A DNA stretch of 33,673 nt from Candidatus Colicola equi (GTDB lineage: Bacteria; Bacteroidota; Bacteroidia; Bacteroidales; Paludibacteraceae), in contig JAGHRV010000027.1 of the NCBI GenBank assembly GCA_018066175.1, positions 1 through 33,673 on the forward strand. Direction: 5' to 3'. A model generated the notes under the pieces. That model was given only the letters and a program-made list of their open reading frames with translations, did not search any database and was not told where the DNA came from. Of this stretch, positions 16,210-26,358 are shown one piece after another. Position 1 is the stretch's first letter; every line of letters starts with the position of its first letter. Both the position numbers and the translations under genes were made by a program.

Positions 16210-17598
16210 TTATAGTTGATTGATTTGCAAATCAGAACGGATTAGGTTGATTAGTTGCTCCACAGCTTCCTGTTGAGGTATGTTTTTGAGCACACATTCT
16301 TTTCCTCGATAGAGGGATATGCGATCGCGTCCGGCACCTACGTATCCATAGTCGGCATCCGCCATTTCGCCAGGCCCATTGACTATACATCCCATCACGG
16401 CAATCTTGGGGTATTTCTTCATGAAGAATCGCGCGTTTTGGGCCATAGCGGTTTTTATATCCGCCACGGTTTGTTGGAGGTTAAACATCGTGCGTCCACA
16501 TCCGGGGCAGCTAACGAACTCGGTCTTAAAGCGCGCTATGCCGGCAGCTTGGAGAATATCTTGAGCGAGGAGTTGCAGTTGGTCGGTAGTAAAATTAGGA
16601 TTGAGCAGGTCGATACGCTTGACGTTAAACTGCCATAGCAGTCGTCCAATCTCGGCTGCAGCTTGTAATTGGAATAAGGTCCAATCAGCCACATTCGTAT
16701 AGTAGAAGATTGAATGTTTGACTTCGTCAAAACAGATGATATTACTTTCGTCATATCGTGGTGAGTTGGGGTTAACGAAATAGTCGATGAGTGCTTTTGC
16801 CACGGGTATTTCCGCTTCGGGTTGTTCAGAAAGTGATACGCGAATGGTATCCCCTATTCCTTCGGCCAGCAAAGCACCTATTCCCACGGCCGATTTGATA
16901 CGGCCATCCTCTCCTTCTCCGGCTTCGGTGACTCCCAGATGGATAGGGAAATGCATATCTTCGTCATCCATTGTTTGAACCAATAATCGTACCGTATCCA
17001 CCATGATGCGCGTATTAGACGCTTTGATGCTCAATACGATATCGTTGAACTGCTGTTCGACAGCGATGCGCAGAAATTCCATGCACGAAGCCACCATTCC
17101 TTCGGGCGTATCGCCATATTGCTCCATGATGCGTTTGGATAGTGATCCATGGTTGACCCCGATGCGAATAGCGGTGTGATGGGCTTTGCATAGATCGAGC
17201 AAGTGTATGAACCGTTCCCGAATGGTCTCAGGGTCGGCAGCATAGTTACCGGGGTTGATACGCACTTTATGGGCGACTTGGGCGGCAGCATCCGCCACAT
17301 CGGAGCGGAAATGGATGTCCGCCACGAGGGGCATGGTGCATGGTGCAGGTTGCAGGTTGCAGAGTTGGGCACGTATTTGCGAGAGCGACTCTACTTCGCG
17401 CATGCCTTGCGTAGTAAAACGGAACAGTTCAGCTCCGGTTTGTTGGCATAGTAATGCTTGGTTGACAGAAGCCTGAATATCGTTGGTGGATGTATTGGCC
17501 ATCGTCTGAATACGTATCGGGAAATCCGAGCCAATGGACAGGTTACCTACCCTCGTTATCGAGGTTTTTCGGCGAGCATATTTGAGCGAAATATTCAT
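16210..17598 (-). CDS. ispG: (E)-4-hydroxy-3-methylbut-2-enyl-diphosphate synthase (IspG/GcpE)
   Basis: This 462-residue iron-sulfur enzyme makes HMBPP from MEcPP in the MEP isoprenoid pathway. The TIM-barrel part (1-270) shows PLVADIHF, KVRINPGNYA and AIRIGVNHGSLS. The 4Fe-4S part has SCPGCGRT (Cys364, Cys367), GCIVNGPGEM (Cys404) and Glu411. About 80 residues (275-355) separate the two domains. That is far more than in E. coli IspG (372 aa in total) but less than the large middle domain known from plants, Chlamydia and many Bacteroidota. A run of 7-bp repeats encodes residues 78-89. It is the first gene of the operon to rmuC. No clear consensus promoter precedes it. Confidence 0.95.
   Translation of the reverse strand: MNISLKYARRKTSITRVGNLSIGSDFPIRIQTMANTSTNDIQASVNQALLCQQTGAELFRFTTQGMREVESLSQIRAQLCNLQPAPCTMPLVADIHFRSDVADAAAQVAHKVRINPGNYAADPETIRERFIHLLDLCKAHHTAIRIGVNHGSLSKRIMEQYGDTPEGMVASCMEFLRIAVEQQFNDIVLSIKASNTRIMVDTVRLLVQTMDDEDMHFPIHLGVTEAGEGEDGRIKSAVGIGALLAEGIGDTIRVSLSEQPEAEIPVAKALIDYFVNPNSPRYDESNIICFDEVKHSIFYYTNVADWTLFQLQAAAEIGRLLWQFNVKRIDLLNPNFTTDQLQLLAQDILQAAGIARFKTEFVSCPGCGRTMFNLQQTVADIKTAMAQNARFFMKKYPKIAVMGCIVNGPGEMADADYGYVGAGRDRISLYRGKECVLKNIPQQEAVEQLINLIRSDLQINQL
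17332..17367 (+). repeat. 7-bp tandem repeats inside ispG
   Basis: On the plus strand two copies of CATGGTG (17332-17345) are followed by two of CAGGTTG (17346-17359) and a diverged CAGAGTTG. They encode a Cys/Pro-rich stretch just before the conserved PLVADIHF. Loss or gain of one unit would shift the frame. Confidence 0.7.
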
Positions 17599-17654
17599 TT
17601 TTTATCAAAAAAACACTTCTTTTATGCAAAATTTTTGTTTTTTTTGCTTAAAAA

Positions 17655-17686
17655 TTTGGTCAGTTCATTTTTTTTTTGTACTTTTG
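17655..17686 (+). promoter_or_regulatory. promoter of tRNA-Lys
   Basis: TTTG at 17655-17658, 20 nt, TACTTTTG at 17679-17686. The expected start lies near 17693, about 19 nt before the mature tRNA. The spacer contains GTCAGTTCA followed by a long T run, almost the same as in the promoter at 26560-26591. Confidence 0.8.
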
Positions 17687-17711
17687 CAGCCGCTTTTGAG
17701 AAACAAAGCCT

Positions 17712-17784
17712 GATTCAGTAGCTCAGCAGGTAGAGCACATCCCTTTTAAGGATGGGGTCCTGGGTTCGAGCCCCAGCTGGATCA
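17712..17784 (+). tRNA. tRNA-Lys(UUU)
   Basis: A full cloverleaf can be folded. The acceptor stem GATTCAG pairs with CTGGATC (one T-G pair), the D stem is GCTC/GAGC, the anticodon stem CATCC/GGATG carries loop CTTTTAA (anticodon TTT), and the T stem CTGGG/CCCAG carries loop TTCGAGC. The discriminator base is A. CCA is not encoded; CAA follows. It is flanked by its own promoter and terminator on the plus strand, between two minus-strand operons. Confidence 0.95.
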
Positions 17785-17786
17785 CA

Positions 17787-17812
17787 AGAGGTCGCGAGAC
17801 CTCTTTTTTTTT
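17787..17812 (+). terminator. intrinsic terminator after tRNA-Lys
   Basis: A 7-bp stem AGAGGTC (17787-17793) / GACCTCT (17798-17804) with a GCGA tetraloop is followed by an unbroken T run to 17812. It is one-sided: read from the leuS side, the hairpin is not followed by U's. Confidence 0.9.
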
Positions 17813-17813
17813 G

Positions 17814-20528
17814 CTAGATTACTAGATTGATGATACGGCCGGGAACGACGATGACTTTTTTAGGTGCAGCGCCGTTAAGGTACTTAGCGGTATCGGCATT
17901 GTTCATCACAGCCTTTTCTATTTCCTCTTTGGTAGCCGTTTTAGGTTGTTCCAAGACAAAGCGCACTTTGCCGTTGAATTGAACGGGATACTTGACATTA
18001 TCTTCCTCGAGGTAGGCCTCGTCGCATACGGGCCATTGTGCATCAATGACGAAGGACGATTCTCCACAACGTTGCCACATAGCTTCAGCGATATGTGGGG
18101 CATAAGGCGTGAGCAGGATAGCGACTTGTTTAAGGATAGCACGCGAAGAGCAATGCAAGGCAGCCAGTTCGCTTTGGGCAATCATGAAGGCAGGGATAGA
18201 GGTATTGAACGAGAAGTTCTCTATATCCCATGTTATTTTCTTAATCAGTTTATGCAGGCTCTTAAGTTCATCGCGGGTAGGTTCGGCATCCGTCATATTC
18301 TCGTACATATTCCACAGTTTACGCAGGAAGCGATGTACGCCATCTATACCTTTGGTGTCCCACGGTTTAGACATCTCCAATGGACCGAGGAACATCTCGT
18401 ATAGACGTAATGTGTCTGCACCATATTGCTCCACCATATCGTCCGGATTGACGACATTGAACATGGACTTGGACATTTTTTCGACTGCCCAACCGCAGAT
18501 ATACTCCCCATTCTCCAGAACGAACTCAGCGTTCTTGAAATCCGGCATCCATTGGCGGAAAGCCTCTATATCCAGGACATCGTTATGAACGATATTCACA
18601 TCCACGTGAATGGGTTGCACTTTATCCTTGTATTCCGGGTTATTAATGAGGTTGTAACTGACATAGAGGTTACCGGTTGCTCCTTCGCCTATGTAACGAT
18701 ACACGAAGTTAGAGCGTCCCTGAATCATACCTTGGTTGATGAGTTTCTTGAACGGTTCGTCCTCGCATACGACTCCTAAGTCATAGAGGAACTTATTCCA
18801 GAAACGGCTGTAGATAAGGTGTCCGGTAGCATGTTCAGAGCCTCCTATATATAGATTGACTTGACGCCAATAGGCATTTGCATCCTTATCCACCAAGGCC
18901 TGGCTGTTATGGTTATCCATATACCGCAGGTAGTACGCACTACTGCCGGCAAATCCGGGCATTGTGTTGAGTTCGAGCGGATACCCTTTATAGGTCCAAT
19001 CCTTAGCATTACCCAATGGTGGACGTCCGTCTTGGGTAGGTTTGAAGTCAGACACTTCGGGCAGGGTGATAGGCAGGTCTTTCTCGTCCACCATGTACGG
19101 CATACCGTCCTTGTAGTAAACAGGGAAGGGTTCGCCCCAATAGCGTTGACGCGAGAAAATAGCATCGCGCAGGCGGTAGTTCACTTTCACGCGACCTATG
19201 CCGGTATTGGTGATATACTCTTTCATCTGCGCAATAGCGTCTTTGACTTCGAGTCCATTGAGGAAGCCTGAGTTTATCATCTTGCCTTCCTTAGCATCGA
19301 ATGACTGTTCGGACACATCAGCTCCTTCGATAAGCGGTATGATAGGCAGGTTGAAATGCTTAGCAAAAGCATAGTCACGACTATCATGAGCGGGCACAGC
19401 CATGATAGCACCCGTGCCATAACCACTTAGTACGTAATCACTAATATAAATAGGTATTTCGGCATGTGTGAGCGGGTTGATGGCATAACTGCCAGTAAAG
19501 ACTCCTGTTACCTTGCGGTCGGCTATTCGTTCCCGTTCGGTACGATGTTTGCAACGGTCCAGATACGTCTCCACTTCTGCTTTATGATCATCGGTCACCA
19601 CGCGAGCCACGTACTCGGACTCGGGTGCGAGAACCATGAAGGTGACGCCAAAGACGGTGTCGGCACGGGTTGTAAAGATAGTGAATGGTTCGTCTTGTCC
19701 TTTTATCTTAAACTGCATCTCGGCACCTTCGGAGCGTCCAATCCAGTTCCGTTGTGTTTCTTTGAGTGATTCGGTCCAATCGAGTCGGTCCAGTCCTTCG
19801 AGCAGTCGTCCGGCGTAGGCACTCACGCGCAGGCTCCATTGTCGCATCACGCGTTGTTCGACGGGGAATCCGCCGCGCACGCTTAGTCCTTCGCTTACCT
19901 CGTCATTGGCGAGTACGGTGCCTAATTCAGGGCACCAGTTCACCTTGGTATCACTCAGGTAAGCAATACGGTAATTCATCAGCCGTTCTTGTTGCTCTTT
20001 CTCAGAGAGGTTTTTCCATGTTGGATCATCTTGTTCAAAGCGAGCAATGAGTTCGGAGATAGGACGTGCTTTTTGGAGGGTGGTATCAAAGTAGGAATTG
20101 AACATTTGGATAAAAGCCCATTGCGTCCATCTGTAGTAATCGGGCGAGCATGTTTTGACTTCGCGATCCCAATCGTAGCAGAATCCTATTTTTTTGAGTT
20201 GTTCGACATAGCGGTCGATATTCTTCATCGTCGTTATTTCAGGATGCTGACCGGTTTGGATAGCATATTGCTCGGCGGGCAGTCCATAGGAATCAAATCC
20301 CATGGGGTGCAGGACATTAAAACCCTGCAGTCGTTTATAGCGAGCGTATATATCGCTGGCTATGTACCCTAACGGATGCCCCACGTGCAGACCGGCTCCC
20401 GAAGGATAAGGGAACATATCCAACACGTAGAAAGGCTTTTTATCACTTTTATTACTCACTTGATAGGCATTGGCTTTAGTCCAAGCCTGTTGAGCCTTTT
20501 GTTCAATCTCTTTGAAGTTATAATCCAT
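17814..20528 (-). CDS. leuS: leucyl-tRNA synthetase
   Basis: This 904-residue class I aminoacyl-tRNA synthetase has the HIGH-type motif HVGH (48-51, in [15 protein letters not shown]) and KMSKS at 684-688. The editing (CP1) domain lies between, with [16 protein letters not shown] and the [13 protein letters not shown] stretch typical of LeuRS. The C-terminal anticodon-binding helical part is present, including [14 protein letters not shown]. It charges tRNA-Leu in the cytoplasm. It begins 2 nt after the transketolase stop codon, so it is the last gene of the rplU-to-leuS array. It converges on tRNA-Lys, with 29 nt between the tRNA end and the leuS stop. Confidence 0.97.
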   Translation of the reverse strand: MDYNFKEIEQKAQQAWTKANAYQVSNKSDKKPFYVLDMFPYPSGAGLHVGHPLGYIASDIYARYKRLQGFNVLHPMGFDSYGLPAEQYAIQTGQHPEITTMKNIDRYVEQLKKIGFCYDWDREVKTCSPDYYRWTQWAFIQMFNSYFDTTLQKARPISELIARFEQDDPTWKNLSEKEQQERLMNYRIAYLSDTKVNWCPELGTVLANDEVSEGLSVRGGFPVEQRVMRQWSLRVSAYAGRLLEGLDRLDWTESLKETQRNWIGRSEGAEMQFKIKGQDEPFTIFTTRADTVFGVTFMVLAPESEYVARVVTDDHKAEVETYLDRCKHRTERERIADRKVTGVFTGSYAINPLTHAEIPIYISDYVLSGYGTGAIMAVPAHDSRDYAFAKHFNLPIIPLIEGADVSEQSFDAKEGKMINSGFLNGLEVKDAIAQMKEYITNTGIGRVKVNYRLRDAIFSRQRYWGEPFPVYYKDGMPYMVDEKDLPITLPEVSDFKPTQDGRPPLGNAKDWTYKGYPLELNTMPGFAGSSAYYLRYMDNHNSQALVDKDANAYWRQVNLYIGGSEHATGHLIYSRFWNKFLYDLGVVCEDEPFKKLINQGMIQGRSNFVYRYIGEGATGNLYVSYNLINNPEYKDKVQPIHVDVNIVHNDVLDIEAFRQWMPDFKNAEFVLENGEYICGWAVEKMSKSMFNVVNPDDMVEQYGADTLRLYEMFLGPLEMSKPWDTKGIDGVHRFLRKLWNMYENMTDAEPTRDELKSLHKLIKKITWDIENFSFNTSIPAFMIAQSELAALHCSSRAILKQVAILLTPYAPHIAEAMWQRCGESSFVIDAQWPVCDEAYLEEDNVKYPVQFNGKVRFVLEQPKTATKEEIEKAVMNNADTAKYLNGAAPKKVIVVPGRIINLVI

Positions 20529-20530
20529 GA

Positions 20531-22543
20531 TTATAGCATTTGTTTAACTTGGTTGTAAACATTTTCAGCTGTAAAGCCGAGTTTTTCATCCAGCACTTTA
20601 TACGGAGCGCTAAAGCCAAAGCTTTCTAATCCCCATATCTTGCCGTTTTCACCTACGAGGCTCTCTAATGTGCAAGGCAGACCGGCAGTCATGCCGAAGC
20701 GTTTGATACCCTTAGGCAGCACTTCGTTTTGGTATTCCGCACTTTGTTGACGGAATAAGCCTTCGGAAGGCACGCTAATGACTTGCAGGCGCACACCTTC
20801 CTTGCGGAGCAGTTCAGCACCAGCCATTAAGGTAGCCACTTCGCTACCACCGGCAACTAGTACTATTTGTGGGTTCTCGTCCTTAGAAACGATGTAGGCA
20901 CCTTTGCGGAAGCCTTCGAGGTTCGTATTGGGGACCGGAGTTATATCCTGACGGCTCAGGATGAGTGCGGTAGGCGTTTGTGTATTCTCGATAGCCAATC
21001 TCCACGCCATGGTTGTTTCTTCAGCATCAGCGGGACGCATCACGAGCATTGAGTTGTGTCCATGATGGTTTTTGAGTTTCTCCATCAGACGTATTTGAGC
21101 CTCTTGCTCTACGGGTTCATGGGTAGGACCATCTTCACCAACGCGGAAGGCATCGTGACTCCAAATGAAGATAACAGGCACTTCCATCAGGGCGGCCAGA
21201 CGAACAGCGGGTTTCATATAGTCGCTGAATACAAAGAACGTACCGCAAGCAGGGATTATACCGCCATGCAGGCTCATACCAATCATGACGCAAGCCATGG
21301 TGAGTTCACTTACGCCGGCTTGTAAGAACTGACCTGAGAAATCACCTTTCTTGAAAGCTGTTGTTTTCTTGAGGAAGCCATCGGTCTTATCGGAGTTGCT
21401 CAGGTCAGCGGAAGATACAATCATATTACCTACGTTTTCAGCCAAGTAGCTGAGAACGGTTGCACTTGCGCCACGTGTAGCGGCACCGGCTTTTTGCTCA
21501 ATCTTACTCCAATCGATGCAAGGCGTTTGGCCGGACATATAAGCCTCATACTCATTGCGGAGCACCGGATTAGCCTCAGCCCATTTATGATAAGCCTCGT
21601 AACGGCGATTGCATAATTCGCGCAGTTCTTCCTGACGTTTAGCGTACATCTCTTGTACTTCGGGGAAGATAGTAAATGGTTCAGCAGGGTTGCCTCCCAG
21701 TCCTTGAACAGTACGTTCAAAGCTGGCGCCGGACTTAGACAGAGGTTGTCCATGAGTAGAGCATTTGCTTTCCCACGAAGCACCATCTTCGGTTAAGCAA
21801 CCTTTACCCATCGTGGTATGACCCACAATGAGACTTGGGCGATTCTTCTCCTCTTTAGCCTTCATCAGGGCCTCACGAATAGCATCTGCATCATTACCGG
21901 GTACTTCTTGAACAAACCAATTCCATGCTTCGTATTTCTTAGCCACATCTTCGGACGAAACGGCATCGCAACCGGTGGATAATTGGATGTTATTGCTATC
22001 ATAGAACATGATGAGGTTATCCAACCCCAGATGTCCGGCCAAGCGTCCGGCACCTTGGCTTATTTCCTCTTGTACGCCACCATCGGAGATGAAAGCATAG
22101 ATAGTAGGATTATGCACAGCGCCGAAGCGGGCATTGAACCATTTAGCAGCGATAGCGGCACCTACGGCAAAGGTATGACCTTGTCCAAGAGGTCCTGAGG
22201 TGTTTTCAATACCACGATTGATATCGCGTTCCGGGTGCCCCGGTACTACACTACCCCATTGACGAAGGGTTTGCAGTTCATCCAACGTGAATTTACCGGC
22301 CAAGCATAGTTGACTATACAGCATAGGAGCCATGTGTCCGGGATCCAAGAAGAAACGGTCACGAGCCTCCCAAGAAGGATTTTCAGGATCATACTCTAAG
22401 AACTCAGAGAAAAGGACATTGATAAAGTCCGAACCTCCCATAGCGCCACCCGGGTGACCACTCTTAGCTTTTTCTACCATTGCTGCAGCCAGAATACGGA
22501 TATTATTCGCTGCGCGATTCATCAATTCAGTTGTGTGTTTCAT
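20531..22543 (-). CDS. tkt: transketolase
   Basis: This 670-residue thiamine-diphosphate enzyme of the pentose phosphate pathway shows [14 protein letters not shown] (27-40), [27 protein letters not shown] in the TPP/Mg site, and [14 protein letters not shown] in the pyrimidine-binding half. Its length matches full-size bacterial transketolases (about 660-670 residues), with N-terminal TPP, pyrimidine-binding and C-terminal domains all present. It lies 18 nt after the DUF6048 gene and 2 nt before leuS. Confidence 0.96.
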   Translation of the reverse strand: MKHTTELMNRAANNIRILAAAMVEKAKSGHPGGAMGGSDFINVLFSEFLEYDPENPSWEARDRFFLDPGHMAPMLYSQLCLAGKFTLDELQTLRQWGSVVPGHPERDINRGIENTSGPLGQGHTFAVGAAIAAKWFNARFGAVHNPTIYAFISDGGVQEEISQGAGRLAGHLGLDNLIMFYDSNNIQLSTGCDAVSSEDVAKKYEAWNWFVQEVPGNDADAIREALMKAKEEKNRPSLIVGHTTMGKGCLTEDGASWESKCSTHGQPLSKSGASFERTVQGLGGNPAEPFTIFPEVQEMYAKRQEELRELCNRRYEAYHKWAEANPVLRNEYEAYMSGQTPCIDWSKIEQKAGAATRGASATVLSYLAENVGNMIVSSADLSNSDKTDGFLKKTTAFKKGDFSGQFLQAGVSELTMACVMIGMSLHGGIIPACGTFFVFSDYMKPAVRLAALMEVPVIFIWSHDAFRVGEDGPTHEPVEQEAQIRLMEKLKNHHGHNSMLVMRPADAEETTMAWRLAIENTQTPTALILSRQDITPVPNTNLEGFRKGAYIVSKDENPQIVLVAGGSEVATLMAGAELLRKEGVRLQVISVPSEGLFRQQSAEYQNEVLPKGIKRFGMTAGLPCTLESLVGENGKIWGLESFGFSAPYKVLDEKLGFTAENVYNQVKQML

Positions 22544-22561
22544 ATTAGTATATTTTGTTTA

Positions 22562-23272
22562 TTAAAATTTCCAACCAATATAGTAATTAAATCCCCAGTT
22601 GGTATTATCACGATAGCCAAATCCGGGGATATAATACGGAGCCACTTCTTCTCCTTTTAATTTACGCGTAAAGAGCACTTTCAAACGAAAATACCATCCC
22701 ATCATCAATCCACTATACACATGTACTTGGCATCCGGTCACTACTTCACCCCAGCAGTTGAAGGAATACTGATTGATGAAGTCACGCGTGGAAGCAGGTT
22801 GCCAATACGATCCTGCCATACGTACGCCGGTTAGGTCATATTTCTCGTACGCTCCGCCCACACGGATACCTACCAATAAGGCATCCAATGCATCTACGTG
22901 CTTACGTAATCCATTGATGTCCAATCCCAATTTAACAAAGCCACCTTGTCCTTTCCAATAGGTATCGGACACATTGGTTTCGCCAAAAGCATAGCCTAAT
23001 TCGATAGTAGGATAATAACGTCGTTTCAAACGCAGATTGAGGGCCATCTCATAAGCTTGCAGTTTACCTTTGGAACGAGCCACCTCTAAAATAGGCATAA
23101 ACATATCAATTTTGAGGTTCAGTCCCTGATAAATAGCCGAATCCGAATAGATGCGCAGACCATCTACATACATCCGATCATGGTGATAGACCGTATCCGG
23201 GATATGCTTAGCAGCATTGGCGGTAAGCGCCAATAGCGACAAGATTAATATGGAAAGCCATTTATTCATCAT
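22562..23272 (-). CDS. DUF6048-type outer-membrane protein
   Basis: This 236-residue protein has a signal peptide (KWLSILILSLLALTANA) and a beta-rich body with alternating aromatic strands (YYPTIELGYAFGETNV, GGFVKLGLDINGL, VHVYSGLMMGWYFRLKVLF, NWGFNYYIGWKF), ending in an aromatic residue like an outer-membrane barrel. It matches what I know as DUF6048, usually next to a DUF6452 lipoprotein in Bacteroidales, as here. The start overlaps the upstream gene by 11 nt. The molecular function is unknown. Confidence 0.8.
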   Translation of the reverse strand: MMNKWLSILILSLLALTANAAKHIPDTVYHHDRMYVDGLRIYSDSAIYQGLNLKIDMFMPILEVARSKGKLQAYEMALNLRLKRRYYPTIELGYAFGETNVSDTYWKGQGGFVKLGLDINGLRKHVDALDALLVGIRVGGAYEKYDLTGVRMAGSYWQPASTRDFINQYSFNCWGEVVTGCQVHVYSGLMMGWYFRLKVLFTRKLKGEEVAPYYIPGFGYRDNTNWGFNYYIGWKF

Positions 23273-23756
23273 CAGGTTTTGTTCTTTGCAGTATAATATT
23301 CTTATCCACTTCCAACATCACGGCATCATTAGCGATAATAACGGTATCAATCCAGTTTCGTGTGTGGTTGATTTGCACAATCTTATGGTTATACACACAA
23401 CCACATTCTATACTGAGAAATCTCTGCTGATTGGTATAAATGGCAGTGAGTGTATCCTTTTTTTGGTGGTAGGTCAGTAGATAGGCGCACGTATCAGCAT
23501 TATCTTTCAGCGGCAAACCGATATGTGAGACCTGCTTGGTATTGTTATACAAGATGCTATCCGACCCTATGCCTTGTACTGTAATACTATCCCATTCGGT
23601 ACGAACATTGAGTTGCACATTAGAAGGAACGCGGTAGTATTCGCGAAAATGGCATTGCATAGCCACCTTACGCGTCTCATGGCATACTGTATCCGGCTGG
23701 CAACTGATGCACATTAGGCCGACAAGCATCATATTAAAGAAGTTGACGTGCTTCAT
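23262..23756 (-). CDS. DUF6452-type lipoprotein
   Basis: This 164-residue protein has a lipoprotein-like signal (MMLVGLMCISCQPD), with Cys19 as the likely lipidated residue. The mature part is beta-rich (VQLNVRTEWDSITVQGIGSD, CAYLLTYHQKKDTLTAIYT). It has a second Cys pair at IECGCVYNH. It is followed and overlapped by the DUF6048 gene, the usual partner. It is probably an envelope component; its biochemical role is unknown. Confidence 0.75.
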   Translation of the reverse strand: MKHVNFFNMMLVGLMCISCQPDTVCHETRKVAMQCHFREYYRVPSNVQLNVRTEWDSITVQGIGSDSILYNNTKQVSHIGLPLKDNADTCAYLLTYHQKKDTLTAIYTNQQRFLSIECGCVYNHKIVQINHTRNWIDTVIIANDAVMLEVDKNIILQRTKPDDE

Positions 23757-24258
23757 TTTTCAAATCTTGCAAAGCCATTTCGTGAGGTGTATCACCATTC
23801 ATGTGATAAGCCTGAATTAGCACTTTCATATAATCCATCGCCGAGCTACCCGGTTTGATTTGAATAGCCATTTGATTGACAAAAGCAGCCATCTCATCGC
23901 GAGCCACCATGATTTTCTGCCACACCTCGTCACTTACGTAAACTTGTTGACTCATGTTATGGTCAAATTCCATGCGAATGCGTTGCAGTAATTCGCGCTG
24001 CACATCCATCACGGATTTATTCACCCATCCGGGATCATCCATCATCTCTTTGAGCATAGCCTCGGGTTCGGTTCGTTCCAGCAATAAACTCAGCCTCTCA
24101 TAGGCGCGCATACGAATGGGCGAGATTGTTTTTTTACTTTCTCGCTGCAATTCGAACTTACGTTTTTTCTCCTCTTGGCGAAGCATTGAGTGTTGGATCA
24201 ACCACACACCCAATACTACCACCAATGCAGGAAGAATATATTTGAGAATTTCTATCAT
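23734..24258 (-). CDS. membrane-anchored helical protein of unknown function
   Basis: This 174-residue protein begins with one N-terminal membrane helix (residues 5-23, LKYILPALVVVLGVWLIQH). A charged helical cytoplasmic-looking body follows (LRQEEKKRKFELQRESKK, MRAYERLSLLLERTEPEAML). Similar proteins occur beside envelope genes in Bacteroidota; I believe the family carries a DUF number but cannot confirm which. It lies 15 nt after serS and overlaps the DUF6452 gene by 23 nt, so expression is coupled. Confidence 0.75.
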   Translation of the reverse strand: MIEILKYILPALVVVLGVWLIQHSMLRQEEKKRKFELQRESKKTISPIRMRAYERLSLLLERTEPEAMLKEMMDDPGWVNKSVMDVQRELLQRIRMEFDHNMSQQVYVSDEVWQKIMVARDEMAAFVNQMAIQIKPGSSAMDYMKVLIQAYHMNGDTPHEMALQDLKNEARQLL

Positions 24259-24273
24259 TCTTGTTTATGTTTA

Positions 24274-25650
24274 TTAGCGAATCATATCTGCCCCAAAGAA
24301 TGGTTGCAAAGCCTTAGGAATATGGATACCTTCTTCGCTTTGATTATTCTCTAACAGAGCAGCCACGATACGCGGCAGAGCCAAAGCTGAGCCATTCAAT
24401 GTATGAGCGACTTGCACTTTCTTATCCTCCTTGCCACGATAACGACATTTGAGACGATTAGCCTGGTAGGTATCAAAATTAGACGTAGAGGAGACTTCGA
24501 GCCAACGATGTTGCGCTTCGCTATACACCTCAAAGTCATAGCAGATAGCAGCCGTAAAACTCATATCGCCACCACATAGACGAAGGATACGATAGGGCAA
24601 CTCTAATTTTTTGAGCAATCCTTCTACATGATTCAGCATCTCTTTATGCGAAGCATCACTATGTGCAGGTGTATCAATACGTACTATTTCGATTTTGGAG
24701 AACTCATGCAAGCGGTTCAGGCCACGTACATCCTTACCATAGCTGCCGGCCTCGCGGCGGAAGCACTCGGTATATGCGCAGTTCTTGATAGGCAATTGTT
24801 CCTCGTCAATAATCTCATCACGATAGAGATTGGTTACAGGCACCTCAGCCGTTGGGATCAAGTAAAGGTCATCTACTTCGCAATGGTACATTTGACCTTC
24901 TTTATCAGGCAATTGTCCTGTTCCATAACCGGAAGCCTGATTTACCACAGTTGGCGGCATGATTTCGGTATAGCCGGCCTTGGTTGCCTCAGCAAGGAAG
25001 AAGTTGATTAATGCGCGTTGCAGACGTGCACCTTGACCGATGTAAACAGGAAATCCTGCACCGGAGATCTTAACGCCCAGGTCAAAGTCTATCAAGTTGT
25101 ATTTCTTAGCCAATTCCCAATGCGGCAGTTTAGCAAACGCCGGTTGAGGATCTTCCTGGGCAGGCCAATCCTTAAGAGCAATAGCGGCTCCTTCGTTAGT
25201 AAAGGCTTTTTCGTTAGGTTGATTCAGTTTTTCCAGTCCCTTACCGAACTCCCAGCCCCCAACTTTAACGGCCAGATTATCCTCCGCACTTCTGCCCTCC
25301 GGAACAAGGGTATAAGGCACGTTAGGGATGGTCAGTAACAAAAGACGCTGCTTTTCTTCGGCATCCGCCATCTGTTGCTCATATTGTTTGATATTTTCTT
25401 TCAGTACGCCTGTTTTGGCCTTGGCTTCTTCTGCTTCCGCTTTCTGTCCCTTAGCCATAAACATACCGATGGATTTACTAATCTGATTCATTTCTGCAGA
25501 AGCGGCATCTTTTTTCTGTTGAGCAGCCTTACGCTCCTGATCCAATGCAATAACTTGGTCGATAGCCTCTTGAGCTCCGGCGAAATGTTTTTTGTTGAGG
25601 CCGGCTACTACGGCAGCCTTATCCTCGTAAATTTGTTTGAGTGTTAACAT
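24274..25650 (-). CDS. serS: seryl-tRNA synthetase
   Basis: This 458-residue class II synthetase has the N-terminal tRNA-binding coiled coil (about 30-110, with AAQQKKDAASAEMNQISKSI) and the catalytic core: LYLIPTAEVPVTNLY, the motif 2 region TECFRREAGSYGKDVRGLNR, and the motif 3 region NGSALALPRIVAALLEN. I chose ATG 25650 (MLTLKQIYEDK), the conserved SerRS start, over an upstream ATG at 25713 that would add 21 atypical residues. At 458 residues it is about 30 longer than many bacterial SerRS. The extra length lies around residues 130-175, before LPHWEL. Confidence 0.96.
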   Translation of the reverse strand: MLTLKQIYEDKAAVVAGLNKKHFAGAQEAIDQVIALDQERKAAQQKKDAASAEMNQISKSIGMFMAKGQKAEAEEAKAKTGVLKENIKQYEQQMADAEEKQRLLLLTIPNVPYTLVPEGRSAEDNLAVKVGGWEFGKGLEKLNQPNEKAFTNEGAAIALKDWPAQEDPQPAFAKLPHWELAKKYNLIDFDLGVKISGAGFPVYIGQGARLQRALINFFLAEATKAGYTEIMPPTVVNQASGYGTGQLPDKEGQMYHCEVDDLYLIPTAEVPVTNLYRDEIIDEEQLPIKNCAYTECFRREAGSYGKDVRGLNRLHEFSKIEIVRIDTPAHSDASHKEMLNHVEGLLKKLELPYRILRLCGGDMSFTAAICYDFEVYSEAQHRWLEVSSTSNFDTYQANRLKCRYRGKEDKKVQVAHTLNGSALALPRIVAALLENNQSEEGIHIPKALQPFFGADMIR

Positions 25651-25711
25651 TTTTATGTTGCGTTTAATATGTGTGCGTATATGTGCGCTCCCGCGCGTAA
25701 TCATATACAAC

Positions 25712-25737
25712 ATTCCCCCGCCACAGGGCGGAGGAAT
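25712..25737 (-). other. GC-rich hairpin between rpmA and serS
   Basis: An 11-bp stem, ATTCCTCCGCC / GGCGGGGGAAT on the minus strand with one T-G pair, encloses a CTGT loop. No U run follows on either strand, so it is not a standard terminator. It may be a processing site or partial attenuator separating ribosomal-protein and synthetase expression. Confidence 0.6.
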
Positions 25738-25757
25738 AGTAGAATATTTACAATACG

Positions 25758-26021
25758 TTATGCTTCAGCGATAGGTTGAATACTAACGTAACTCTTGTCG
25801 TTGCGTTTACGGGTAAATGTAACCACGCCATCGCAAAGAGCATACAAAGTATGATCGCTACCCATACCCATGTTTGCACCCGGGTTGTGAACAGTACCAC
25901 GTTGACGTACGATAATATTACCAGCCTTTGCGATTTGGCCACCCCAAATCTTCACACCAAGACGTTTACTTTCCGATTCACGGCCGTTCTTAGAACTACC
26001 GACACCTTTCTTATGTGCCAT
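25758..26021 (-). CDS. rpmA: 50S ribosomal protein L27
   Basis: This 87-residue protein is unmistakable L27: [20 protein letters not shown] at the start and [19 protein letters not shown] in the middle. The N-terminal tail reaches the peptidyl-transferase centre of the ribosome. There is no extra N-terminal cleavage peptide of the Firmicutes type. It is 19 nt downstream of rplU, in the standard order. Confidence 0.98.
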   Translation of the reverse strand: MAHKKGVGSSKNGRESESKRLGVKIWGGQIAKAGNIIVRQRGTVHNPGANMGMGSDHTLYALCDGVVTFTRKRNDKSYVSIQPIAEA

Positions 26022-26040
26022 AAACTAATCCTTTCTTTTT

Positions 26041-26358
26041 TTAGGCGAGAACAATCTCTTTAACAATAACATTGGTCAAGTCCTGACGATGACCGTTTAA
26101 CTTTTTGTACCCTTTGCGACGTTTCTTATGGAATACCAAAACCTTCTCAGCGCGGCATTCGTTATCCAAAATCTCGCAAACTACTTTAGCGCCCTTAACA
26201 TAAGGAGCACCAACTTTAAACTTACCCTCGTTCTCTACGAAGAGCACCTTGTCAAATTCCAGAGCGGCACCTTTTTCGCCCTCTGTACGATTGATGAACA
26301 GTTTTTTACCTACCTCGGCTTTGAACTGTTGACCCATCATGTCTACAATTGCGTACAT
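26041..26358 (-). CDS. rplU: 50S ribosomal protein L21
   Basis: This 105-residue protein starts at ATG 26358 ([20 protein letters not shown]) and shows L21 features such as VVCEILDNE and [21 protein letters not shown] longer frame from 26400 adds 14 residues that do not belong to L21, so I rejected that start. It is the first gene of the operon rplU-rpmA-serS and onward, with a leader of about 107 nt from the predicted start. Confidence 0.97.
   Translation of the reverse strand: MYAIVDMMGQQFKAEVGKKLFINRTEGEKGAALEFDKVLFVENEGKFKVGAPYVKGAKVVCEILDNECRAEKVLVFHKKRRKGYKKLNGHRQDLTNVIVKEIVLA

Noticed and set aside
17787..17812. Hairpin after tRNA-Lys as a terminator for leuS too
   Set aside because: On the minus strand the A run precedes the stem and no U run follows, so it works only for the tRNA direction.
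25650..25713. Upstream start for serS at 25713
   Set aside because: The added residues cross the intergenic hairpin and do not resemble SerRS; MLTLKQIYED is the usual start.
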